34,019 bases of DNA from Eubacteriales bacterium. Its GTDB lineage: Bacteria > Bacillota > Clostridia > Saccharofermentanales > DTU023. Each line of letters begins with the position of its first letter. Position 1 is the first letter of the stretch. The position numbers and the translations under genes are program-made. This document shows positions 9,965 through 18,225 of this stretch, in pieces. The DNA is taken from positions 1 to 34,019 of the forward strand of contig JAQWBU010000007.1 of assembly GCA_028706195.1 (NCBI GenBank). The letters are read 5' to 3'. The notes beneath the pieces were generated by a model, which saw only the letters and a program-made list of their open reading frames with translations, made no database searches and was not told the DNA's origin.

Positions 9965-11098
9965 TTAACGATCCAGCTCCAGTTCTTCAGATGTCTCTGA
10001 CAGGGTTTTGTTGATGAACTGAATTTGTGAAATTATTTCTCCATAACGCATACGTTTAGGCCCGATTACCGCCAGCTGACCGGAAATATTGTCGGAAAAA
10101 CGATACACGGTAGATATGAATGACATATCCTCAAGTCCCTTTAAAACAATTTCCTGGCCAATACGGAGCATGTAAGCATCTTTTTTCTGTTTCTTAGCTC
10201 CGGCTGTCTTCTTGTCGGCAGCAGAAACTGTCTCATCAGCTATGTCAGCCTGATCAGTTTGCGCCTCTTTGGCATCTTCTTCCTTTTGCATATCGCTCAT
10301 GTAGCCGGCTACAATTTGGGGTTTGTTAATAGCGTGAAAAAATCGCTGCGCTCTGTCAATGTCCTGAAATTCAGGCTGTCCAAGCAGGCGATGTGAACCG
10401 TCTATATAAACATCAAGATTATCCATTTGCTTGATACTGGTATAGGTTTCAAATGCAACCTGATTGAGTAAAGGTTCCGGTATATCAGTATCTTCAGCCG
10501 CTGCGGTGACCATGACGAGGGTAATATCGTTGAGCGGTTTTCCCTTGACAGCACTTTCTACAGCTTTGCCGATACGATTCAACTGTTCTGCATCCAAGAG
10601 GTCAGGAACGCGAATCAGACGATCGTGCACAATGCCCGCCGAGATCACTATGACCACCAGCGCGGATCCCGGTTCTATCATCAATATTTTCAACTGTTGT
10701 ATATTGGCGAAACTAAAATCCGGAGACAAAGCTACGGAAACAAAGGCCGTCTGTTCTGAAAGATAGTCGGCCGCTCGAATAATCAGATCTGAAGCCTCAT
10801 CTATCTGCTGCTCCAGATAATCACGAAATTCCGCCTGTTTTTTCAAAGGAACAGGAGGCAGTAACGGAAGATTTTCGACATATGCGCGATAACCTTTATC
10901 TGAAGGCACTCTGCCTGCGGAAGTATGAGGTTTTTCCAAATAGCCTTCTTCTTCCAGCCATGACATTACATTGCGCACTGTAGCGGAGGAAAGGTTAAGA
11001 TTATATTTATCTACCAGATACTTGGAACCGATCGGTTCGCAAATCTCTACGTAGCTGTTTACAATTGCCTGCAGAATCATTTTTGCACGGTTATCCAT
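9965..11098 (-). CDS. hrcA: Heat-inducible transcription repressor HrcA
   Basis: 377 aa; 'YVEICEPIGSKYLVDKYNLNLSSATVRNVMSWLEEEGYLEKPHTSAGRVPSDKGYRAYVE' N-terminal wHTH; 'AVIGPKRMRYGEIISQIQFI' C-terminus; CIRCE upstream. Confidence 0.97.
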   Translation of the reverse strand: MDNRAKMILQAIVNSYVEICEPIGSKYLVDKYNLNLSSATVRNVMSWLEEEGYLEKPHTSAGRVPSDKGYRAYVENLPLLPPVPLKKQAEFRDYLEQQIDEASDLIIRAADYLSEQTAFVSVALSPDFSFANIQQLKILMIEPGSALVVIVISAGIVHDRLIRVPDLLDAEQLNRIGKAVESAVKGKPLNDITLVMVTAAAEDTDIPEPLLNQVAFETYTSIKQMDNLDVYIDGSHRLLGQPEFQDIDRAQRFFHAINKPQIVAGYMSDMQKEEDAKEAQTDQADIADETVSAADKKTAGAKKQKKDAYMLRIGQEIVLKGLEDMSFISTVYRFSDNISGQLAVIGPKRMRYGEIISQIQFINKTLSETSEELELDR

Positions 11099-11122
11099 AA
11101 ACTTTTCCCCCTTTTCAAAATA

Positions 11123-11149
11123 TTAGCACTCGACGCCTTCGAGTGCTAA
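11123..11149 (-). promoter_or_regulatory. CIRCE operator (HrcA binding site)
   Basis: Exact TTAGCACTC-N9-GAGTGCTAA, 25 bp upstream of the hrcA start. Confidence 0.98.
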
Positions 11150-11153
11150 ACAT

Positions 11154-11182
11154 AATTTAACATTCACGCCACAGAGTGTCAA
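11154..11182 (-). promoter_or_regulatory. Sigma-A-type promoter of the hrcA operon
   Basis: Minus strand TTGACA - 17 nt - TAAATT, immediately upstream of CIRCE. Confidence 0.8.
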
Positions 11183-11250
11183 CGCAATAAAGAAAACAAA
11201 AATGGCGCATTATGAAGTCAATTTGAAGTCTCCTTCGCATTGATGACTGA

Positions 11251-12444
11251 TCATACAAATTCACGAAATACGATGTTGCAAAAGTCCTCTCCTTTATGTG
11301 CCAGCCGCATAGTTTCACCATTGAAATCCACTAATCCCCGCTGACACAATTTTTCAATCTGAGATGCGAATAAAATTCGATAATCCCTACCATGATGATT
11401 CCGGAAATCCTCAGCATTTACTCCGGCCAGCAGCCGCAATCCCAGCAGCATGCTTTCGCGCATAGCTTCTTCATCGGAAATGATCTCTGTGATATTGTTC
11501 TCTGAGAAAGGACCCTCTTCCTGAACAGATTTCACCCAAGTACTTAGGGATGCAGGATTACTGCGACGAATGCCAGCCAGATAGCTGCTGGCAGCCGGAC
11601 CCGCTGCCAGATAAGGTTCTGCCCGCCAATATACAGTGTTGTGGCGTGACTCAAAAGAATCCAAAGCGAAATTGCTTATTTCGTAGTGCTGGAAGCCCCT
11701 GCCAATGAGTGTATCTCTAATCCTGTGAAACATCTGTCTTTCAAGGAGATCATCCGGAAAGCGTTCAGGGTTTTCTGCCTGCATTTTCGCAAAGCGGGTA
11801 TTGTGCGCGACATCCAGAGCATAGCAGGAAATATGTGCCAAAGGCAGACTGTCAATGAAGTTCAGGGTGTCTTCGACATCAGACATTGTGGCGTCGGGAA
11901 GACCGCTAATCAGGTCCGCAGATATATTGCGAAACCCGGCCTGATGAGCATAGTTAAATGCGTGATACGCATCTTCTCTGGTATGCCTTCGCCCCAACAC
12001 TTGAAGGAGTCTATCGGAAGCGCTCTGCAGACCCATACTGAGACGATTGATACCTGCTTCCAACCAGTCTGCAGCGATTCTCTTCGAATTAAGCTGTTCC
12101 GGATTTGCCTCCAGTGTGATCTCAGCATCCTCATCTATTCCGAATAGTTCCCGACAAAGATCAAGTTCCTCAGAGAGGAACTTGACCGGGACTAAGGATG
12201 GAGTGCCACCCCCATAGTAAATTGTCTTTAATGATTGTATCTCAAGGCCTGCCGCTTCTGACTCGGAAGCCAGACGCTGGAGTTCCAATTTGATCGTTTC
12301 ATGCCACCGATGCAACTGTTCGCTGTTTGCAGAGCTGATGCTGTAAAAATCACAATAATGGCACTTGCTCTGACAGAAAGGTACATGAATATAGAGCGAG
12401 CTGACAGTTCCTGTCAGCGAATTCGGTATTTCCTCCTGCAGCAT
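11251..12444 (-). CDS. hemW: Radical SAM heme chaperone / coproporphyrinogen III oxidase-like protein HemW
   Basis: 'LYIHVPFCQSKCHYCDFYS' (CxxxCxxC), 'IYYGGGTPSLVP', 'GLQSASDRLLQVLGRRH'. Start set at ATG 12444 just after the SPFH stop; the longer ORF start (12495) lies inside the upstream gene. Confidence 0.92.
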   Translation of the reverse strand: MLQEEIPNSLTGTVSSLYIHVPFCQSKCHYCDFYSISSANSEQLHRWHETIKLELQRLASESEAAGLEIQSLKTIYYGGGTPSLVPVKFLSEELDLCRELFGIDEDAEITLEANPEQLNSKRIAADWLEAGINRLSMGLQSASDRLLQVLGRRHTREDAYHAFNYAHQAGFRNISADLISGLPDATMSDVEDTLNFIDSLPLAHISCYALDVAHNTRFAKMQAENPERFPDDLLERQMFHRIRDTLIGRGFQHYEISNFALDSFESRHNTVYWRAEPYLAAGPAASSYLAGIRRSNPASLSTWVKSVQEEGPFSENNITEIISDEEAMRESMLLGLRLLAGVNAEDFRNHHGRDYRILFASQIEKLCQRGLVDFNGETMRLAHKGEDFCNIVFREFV

Positions 12445-12451
12445 TATCTTC

Positions 12452-13438
12452 TTAATCACGCCATGACTGTTTGTCCTGTGACTGGCTGTCCTCATACTTG
12501 CCGGAAGTATCGATATCAGTCAACATTTCTTTCACAGACACCGCTAATCCGGCCAGGCTTTGCATGTCCGAAGGAATTATTATCTTGGTAGCGCGGCCGT
12601 CAGCGACCTTTACAAAGGTGTCCAGGCTCTTCAGTGCGATCAGTGAATCATCTGCCTGCACGTCTTTAATCATCTTTAAACCTTTTGCTGTGGCAGCCTG
12701 CACGTTCAGGATAGCCTGAGCCTGACCGTCTGATTCTCTGATGGCAGTTTCCTTCATAGCATCGGCCCGCAGTATAGCTGCCTCTTTATCGCCTTCAGCA
12801 ACACGAATTGCAGCTTCTTTCTGACCTTCAGCAATCAGGATTTTCTCACGCTTTTCGCGCTCAGCCTTCATCTGACGTTCCATTGCATTCTGGATGTCCT
12901 GAGGAGGCAAAATGTTTTTCAGCTCGACACGATTCACCTTTATACCCCAGGGGTCGGTAGCTTCGTCCAAGGTTACACGCATGCGTGTATTGATTACATC
13001 ACGTGAAGTCAGCGTTTCATCCAGTTCCAGATCACCTATGATGTTACGCAAAGTGGTTGCTGTCAGGTTTTCGATAGCCATAATCGGGTTTTCAATACCA
13101 TAGCTGTAAAGCACAGGATCCATGACCTGATAAAAGATAACCGTGTCAATTTGCATCGTAACGTTATCTTTAGTAATAACGGGCTGAGGCGGAAAATCCG
13201 CAACCCTTTCTTTCAGTGAAATCCGGCGGGCTACGCGGTCAATGAAAGGCACCTTCATGTGGATGCCTGATTGCCAGGTAGATTGATAGGTACCCAGACG
13301 TTCAATTACAAAGACGTTGGCCTGTGGCACAACACGTACGTTCTTGATCAGAATCAGGAAAATAAAAAGAATAACTGCCACTAATGCAATAATTTCCCCG
13401 AGATTTGCAGTTTGAAGTACTGTGTAAATCAAAGTCAT
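12452..13438 (-). CDS. SPFH/band-7 (stomatin-like) membrane protein
   Basis: 328 aa; N-terminal TM helix, 'VPQANVFVIERLGTYQSTWQSGIHMKVPFIDRVARRISLKERV', 'MERQMKAEREKREKILIAEGQKEAAI'. Confidence 0.93.
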   Translation of the reverse strand: MTLIYTVLQTANLGEIIALVAVILFIFLILIKNVRVVPQANVFVIERLGTYQSTWQSGIHMKVPFIDRVARRISLKERVADFPPQPVITKDNVTMQIDTVIFYQVMDPVLYSYGIENPIMAIENLTATTLRNIIGDLELDETLTSRDVINTRMRVTLDEATDPWGIKVNRVELKNILPPQDIQNAMERQMKAEREKREKILIAEGQKEAAIRVAEGDKEAAILRADAMKETAIRESDGQAQAILNVQAATAKGLKMIKDVQADDSLIALKSLDTFVKVADGRATKIIIPSDMQSLAGLAVSVKEMLTDIDTSGKYEDSQSQDKQSWRD

Positions 13439-13466
13439 AATAAGCTCCCTAATTTCTATTGCTGCT

Positions 13467-13496
13467 GTCTGCTTTGAGTTTATAACTCAAGCAGAC
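13467..13496. promoter_or_regulatory. Stem-loop between the NfeD-like and SPFH genes
   Basis: GTCTGCTTTGAGTT-tat-AACTCAAGCAGAC, 13-bp stem with a single-nt bulge; no U-tract following on the minus strand. Confidence 0.6.
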
Positions 13497-13590
13497 TGTC
13501 TGCTGGTTCAATACTAAGTTTATATCCGGATGTTTTTTCGTTACGATACCTCCATTACGGACTTGCTGCGGTATCTGCTCTCCGTTTTGC

Positions 13591-14121
13591 TTAGTGATTT
13601 GATTCTTCATGGTCTAACTCAGCCTGCTCTCCCCGGGTTTTCCTCTGATGGCGTCTGACAACTGCTTTAACTCCTCTGATGGTTACAATAAGAACCTCAG
13701 CGCCCGGTTCGATGACATCTTCTTCATCTTCAGCGCGGGCACTCCAGATCTGGTTGCCCACACGGATTAAGCCGCGTCCTACTTCGGTGTCAACGGTTTC
13801 GGTCACAATACCTACTTGTCCAATGATACGATCTGCATTGGTTGCCACTGTTCTGCCGCCGTTTTTCATATATTTGGGCCTGATTACGAAAATAAAAATC
13901 AGCAAACCTATTACAGCCGCTGAGAAGAAAATCACTAACTGTAAAGCCAGCGATGCCCCAAGCAAACTGGCAACAACAGCAATTATGGCTGCTGCTATAA
14001 ACCAGATTGATACGAGATTGAGGGTGCTTATTTCTATAACGCTGGCCACCACAGCAATCAGCAGCCAAAATACCCAGTCGTTAATTCCGAGAATCGTTAT
14101 ATTCAGTAAAGAACTTAACAT
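13591..14121 (-). CDS. NfeD-like membrane protein
   Basis: 176 aa; several TM helices then an OB-fold-like 'IIGQVGIVTETVDTEVGRGLIRVGNQIWSARAEDEEDVIEPGAEVLIVTIRGVKAVV'; next to an SPFH gene. Confidence 0.9.
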   Translation of the reverse strand: MLSSLLNITILGINDWVFWLLIAVVASVIEISTLNLVSIWFIAAAIIAVVASLLGASLALQLVIFFSAAVIGLLIFIFVIRPKYMKNGGRTVATNADRIIGQVGIVTETVDTEVGRGLIRVGNQIWSARAEDEEDVIEPGAEVLIVTIRGVKAVVRRHQRKTRGEQAELDHEESNH

Positions 14122-14137
14122 GTTTAACTCTCCTCTT

Positions 14138-14206
14138 CTGTCTTGTCACGCGAATAATTTCTGTCTTGTCACGCGAATAATTTCTGTCTTGTCACGCGAA
14201 TAATTA
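14138..14206. repeat. Three tandem 23-bp direct repeats (ctgtcttgtcacgcgaataattt)
   Basis: Copies at 14138-14160, 14161-14183 and 14184-14206; the first two are identical, the third differs only in the last base, which lies in the M28 stop codon. Confidence 0.97.
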
Positions 14207-15544
14207 TTGATCATAAACATAGTCTATGGGACCACGTCTGGCCAGTTGAACCAGTATAAAGGCAGTATTATTGATGCGCTTTGTCAGGCGATTATCATCA
14301 TAAGCCCTTGTATCCGCTGGCTCTTCTTTTTCGGTTCCGTTAGTTTCCGTGTTCGTGGCATCGCTTTCTGTTACAGCTGGCCATTCAATAACAGTATCTT
14401 CCTCTTCCAGCGTACGGAAGAATTCCTCCAGATAATCGCTTTCATCGAATAAGCTGCCGGAGATCATGCCGTTAGTCGGTGCGAAACGAGGGCTCGTGTT
14501 TTCCTGACCGAGGTCTTCTTTAGTAACATTATAGTCACCTGACTCAATGAATACGATCGGAATTCCTGCTCTATCAAACGGTGTGTGATCAGACTCAATT
14601 ACGGTCCATTCCCGGTAGAGTCCCAATTGTGTTGCTCCACCTCCCAGTGGAGAGTAAGGCATGAAATAATCGGACTGATTAGTATATACAGCATAACTGT
14701 TCTGTGTATTCAGCATGTAGTCAAAGAACACGTCCGTTACCTGATACAGTTTGCGGCGCATCTCGTAATCCTTCTCAGCTCCGGGCAAAACAGAATTTTG
14801 TCCTGCGTGAGCGTAGATCTTATCACCGGCATAGATCGGTCCGATGTTTACCATAGCATCGATCAGATTTATTTCACTATCGGATAAAGATTTAAGATAA
14901 GCTTTGGCACCTTCCTGTTTATAAGTTCCGGAGCCAAAGAACACAAAATAAATATCGTAACCCGGTTTTACCTGCAGCATTTGCTTTGCGGCCATCAAAA
15001 CTGCTGCAACACCTGATGCATTGTTGTGAATACCATCAGCCGTATTAGAAGGCACGTAGCCATTTTCATCAGCTTCAGGAGTGAATTCCGGCGTATCATA
15101 GTGAGCGCCGATAATCAGAATTCTGTCATCAATTTTTGCAGCTGCACTCTCCGATCGGTCTTGTTCGAACTGCGGAGAATAGCTAAAACCCTCTCCATTT
15201 ATTTTTGCTATGATGTTTTGTGATTCCGTTGGTACACCGGTCTTGTAAAAAGAGAAATCCTGTTTTTGCGGCGAGTATCCCATAAGTTTAAGCTGATCGA
15301 ATATAAACTGAGCAGCTCCTGCTTCTTCGTCTGATCCAGGAGTACGTCTGGAAAAATTATGGGCCAGTGTCTCTGCGAATTCTGCCCCGGCGGTACCGTA
15401 AGCGGCATCACGTGTCTTGGCTTCAGGCTCATCTGTCTGACAGGCAAACAAAGGCAGCGCCAGAAGTATCAGGGCTAAAACAAAACAAGTATAACGGATA
15501 ATGGATCCGGCTTTATTCAGGGGCAATGGTTTATCGAGTGACAC
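14204..15544 (-). CDS. M28-family (Zn) aminopeptidase-like lipoprotein
   Basis: 446 aa; lipobox-like 'LALPLFAC', 'IIGAHYDTPEFTPEADENGY..NTADGIHNNASGVAAVLMAAK', 'ESDHTPFDRAGIPIVFIESGDY'. Confidence 0.85.
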   Translation of the reverse strand: MSLDKPLPLNKAGSIIRYTCFVLALILLALPLFACQTDEPEAKTRDAAYGTAGAEFAETLAHNFSRRTPGSDEEAGAAQFIFDQLKLMGYSPQKQDFSFYKTGVPTESQNIIAKINGEGFSYSPQFEQDRSESAAAKIDDRILIIGAHYDTPEFTPEADENGYVPSNTADGIHNNASGVAAVLMAAKQMLQVKPGYDIYFVFFGSGTYKQEGAKAYLKSLSDSEINLIDAMVNIGPIYAGDKIYAHAGQNSVLPGAEKDYEMRRKLYQVTDVFFDYMLNTQNSYAVYTNQSDYFMPYSPLGGGATQLGLYREWTVIESDHTPFDRAGIPIVFIESGDYNVTKEDLGQENTSPRFAPTNGMISGSLFDESDYLEEFFRTLEEEDTVIEWPAVTESDATNTETNGTEKEEPADTRAYDDNRLTKRINNTAFILVQLARRGPIDYVYDQ

Positions 15545-15661
15545 GAGGTCTCTAAACTCCTTTATATCTGCTATTTCCCTTTAATTTTAGCATACAATCA
15601 TTATTGCTTCTTAAATGAAAAGACCCTATCATTATCTTGTACCAGTTGAAAGGGCGCTGTA

Positions 15662-17203
15662 ATGGTGGGCACAACACGTTCCAATAAACATAAGAGATTT
15701 TCTTGTTCAAATAAAATCGCACTGTCCATCGTTGCCTTTTTCATCTTTTTAATTCTCCTGACAGCTGTTGTCCTTATAAGCGGAGAAACAGTTCTTGCTG
15801 CTGACGGTGATGAGGGCAGCATGGCTGCAGCATTTGATCCGCCCTTCAAGCTGCCGGCGGGACTTGCATTTAATGCTCCCGGGCGTCCCCTGCTCTACAG
15901 CCATAATTCTGAAATTCCCCTGGAGATCCCTGCTGCCTCACGTTTAATGCTGCTTCTGATCAGCTCCGAACAAATTACAGCTGATGAGACGATACTTATA
16001 TCAGAAGAGGCGGAAAAACTCGCAACTTTCGAAATGAACACAAATCTTAAGCTTGAGAGCGGTATGACCCTGCCTTACCGCTACCTCATGCTAAGACTGC
16101 TGATGCAAAACTCTGACGCTGCCGCGCTGGCGATTGCCGAACACATCAGCGGCGGCGAGGATGACTTTTTGGAAATAATGCAGCAAAGAGCCTCCGAACT
16201 GGGTATGATCAATACCGAATTTCACACTGTGCTTGTCTCCAAAGCAGAGCGGGAAAACCAGGCTCCTGCTTTTTTCGCAGATCCCTCAATTGACTGGGGC
16301 TCTTTTACTTATGAAAAAAACGAAAATCAGGGATTCCAGGTGATAATAGGTGGCCAGCCGGTGCCGACTATTATTCCTGACTTTCAGGATATGGAAATAC
16401 ATACAGCCAAAATCAACCTAAATGATATGTGTTTACTGGCGCAGGCTTTAAACTCCAGCAGATCAGCGCTGGATTATCTTCGTGTCACCGAACAGCTGGT
16501 TTCTGTGCGCGTGGATAGCGGTGACAGGGTAATACCGATGCGTTCGAATGTTTCCCGCTTATTCACTCTTTCCGAAGGGGACGTTGAAGCTGCTTATCAT
16601 CATCGCTCTGAACGCTTTTCGCTGACTATGAGCTTTGGCCAAAGCGATGGAGAAATCCGCATCACCACTTTGCTGCTATCAGCCAATCAAAGTCCGATGA
16701 TAGACGAAACACTGAAACTCTATGACAGTATTGATCAGTATTACCAGCGCATAGCTCTAACTGAGGCAGGCTCTCCTGTTCCCGGACACAGAGAAAGTAC
16801 AGAAAGCGGAGAGAGCTTTTCTTTGCAATATCTGGACACGGTTTATTATGTTCACCCTAAGGACAACTTTTATCTGAAAGACGATGTCATTTATGTGGGC
16901 AACGCCCCCTATTTCCTGCCTATTCAAAAGGGAAGCATGACCGGTCAGATAATTTTCGAGATGCTGGACGGTACAAGAATACCAGTCCGGGTTGGCCCTG
17001 ATCGTGACATTATTTCATCTAATACTGCTATGGCCAGGCTGGTCAGTCTGCTCTATAATAACGCGAATTTGGGCCGTTTGATTATTGGACTGGCCGTATT
17101 TATCTGCCTCATTCTCATAATTCTTTTAATCAAAGAAATTTATCTATTGCTGTACTGGCGGCGTATGCGGAGACTGGAACGCGCCGGGCACCCTGAAAAA
17201 TAG
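15662..17203 (+). CDS. D-alanyl-D-alanine carboxypeptidase (S11/PBP5)-like protein with degenerate catalytic motifs
   Basis: 513 aa; N-terminal TM/signal and C-terminal TM anchor; PBP5-like frame 'PAASRLMLLLISSE', 'LMLRLLMQNSDAAALAIAEHISGG', 'ASELGMINTEFH'. SxxK, SxN and KTG are all altered. Confidence 0.72.
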   Translation: MVGTTRSNKHKRFSCSNKIALSIVAFFIFLILLTAVVLISGETVLAADGDEGSMAAAFDPPFKLPAGLAFNAPGRPLLYSHNSEIPLEIPAASRLMLLLISSEQITADETILISEEAEKLATFEMNTNLKLESGMTLPYRYLMLRLLMQNSDAAALAIAEHISGGEDDFLEIMQQRASELGMINTEFHTVLVSKAERENQAPAFFADPSIDWGSFTYEKNENQGFQVIIGGQPVPTIIPDFQDMEIHTAKINLNDMCLLAQALNSSRSALDYLRVTEQLVSVRVDSGDRVIPMRSNVSRLFTLSEGDVEAAYHHRSERFSLTMSFGQSDGEIRITTLLLSANQSPMIDETLKLYDSIDQYYQRIALTEAGSPVPGHRESTESGESFSLQYLDTVYYVHPKDNFYLKDDVIYVGNAPYFLPIQKGSMTGQIIFEMLDGTRIPVRVGPDRDIISSNTAMARLVSLLYNNANLGRLIIGLAVFICLILIILLIKEIYLLLYWRRMRRLERAGHPEK

Positions 17204-17209
17204 TTCTGC

Positions 17210-17755
17210 TTATTTCCTGTGAAGCCAGGGTTTGATTCTATCGAAATAAAAAGCTTCATAATTCAAAAGCGCATAGCGATAGGCAAGCAGCACGATCTGG
17301 AAAGCGACAAAAATAATCAGCCAGATCAGCCATGTTTCCAGGTTTAGACGATTTACGATGAAACTGTCCAATCCGACAATCCTGATAACTGCGATCAATA
17401 TAAGACTCATTAAGCTGTGACTGATAAGGTATTGTAAAAATTTGGACAAGCCGCTCCGGTAAAGCCGGAGTATTATGAGTGGCAAAGGTCCTGCAAAGAT
17501 GGCAAAGGCGAGAGCGTGAATAACACCGGGATACATCAGACTTAAGACACTGATACCAAGTGCAAGCAGAACAGCTCCGCTGATCCGAAGTTCAAAGTAA
17601 GCTGTTGCTACTATGAGAGAAGCCAGGAATAGTAAAAAGAGGCGGCCTGTTGGCAGGACACCTGAGAGGATAACGAAAATCCAGCCCAAAGCCATTAAAA
17701 TTCCGCTTAAGGCGATTGTGTAAGAGGATCGTGAAGATTTATTATCAGGTGGCAT
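17210..17755 (-). CDS. Multi-pass membrane protein of unknown function
   Basis: 181 aa, about 5-6 hydrophobic helices; superficially like small ECF S-component/DUF2232-type proteins, not assignable by eye. Confidence 0.7.
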   Translation of the reverse strand: MPPDNKSSRSSYTIALSGILMALGWIFVILSGVLPTGRLFLLFLASLIVATAYFELRISGAVLLALGISVLSLMYPGVIHALAFAIFAGPLPLIILRLYRSGLSKFLQYLISHSLMSLILIAVIRIVGLDSFIVNRLNLETWLIWLIIFVAFQIVLLAYRYALLNYEAFYFDRIKPWLHRK

Positions 17756-17803
17756 AATTAATGCTCGAACATTTCAATAAATAAGTGAAAACAAAAGCCG
17801 GAT

Positions 17804-18196
17804 TTAGCAACAAAGGCAAAGATCGCCGCCCATGCATTCGCAACAGGAGTCCGCACAACATAGACAGGTCAGCTGCTCACAGCAACCAGTGCCAGAGGAG
17901 CGGTAATAGGGCGATTGATTTTGTGGCTGTTGTTGATAAAAAGGACCCTGATAGCTGCCATAAGGGTTCTGATAAGGCGGTCTCTGGTATGGGCCCCTCT
18001 GCTGCTGACCACCTTTAGTTAACTGGTCGTAGGCGTTGTTGACTTCCTTCATCTTCTCCTCAGCCAGTTCTTTCATATTAGGATCCTGATATTTGTCCGG
18101 GTGATATTTCTTGGTTTGCTCGAGATAAGCATCACGGATTTCTTTCTCCGTGGCTCCGGGCCTGACACCTAAAACATCGTATGGATCTTTTGCCAT
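17804..18196 (-). CDS. J-domain protein with Q/P/Y-rich linker and Cys-rich C-terminal tail
   Basis: 130 aa; 'PYDVLGVRPGATEKEIRDAYLEQTKKYHPDKYQDP' (HPD present); tail 'CCEQLTCLCCADSCCECMGGDLCLCC'; RBS ggag upstream. Confidence 0.9.
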   Translation of the reverse strand: MAKDPYDVLGVRPGATEKEIRDAYLEQTKKYHPDKYQDPNMKELAEEKMKEVNNAYDQLTKGGQQQRGPYQRPPYQNPYGSYQGPFYQQQPQNQSPYYRSSGTGCCEQLTCLCCADSCCECMGGDLCLCC

Positions 18197-18225
18197 TTCA
18201 TATCTCCAATATCAACTTGAATCTG

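Noticed and set aside
12445-12495. Extended HemW N-terminus (MRTASHRTNSHGVIKKI)
   Set aside because: It overlaps the SPFH coding sequence out of frame; HemW homology begins after ATG 12444.
13679-14203. 174-aa plus-strand ORF across the 23-bp repeats
   Set aside because: Antisense shadow of the NfeD-like gene; no RBS and low-complexity translation.
14138-14206. CRISPR-like array
   Set aside because: Repeats are directly abutting with no spacers, only three copies, and no cas genes.
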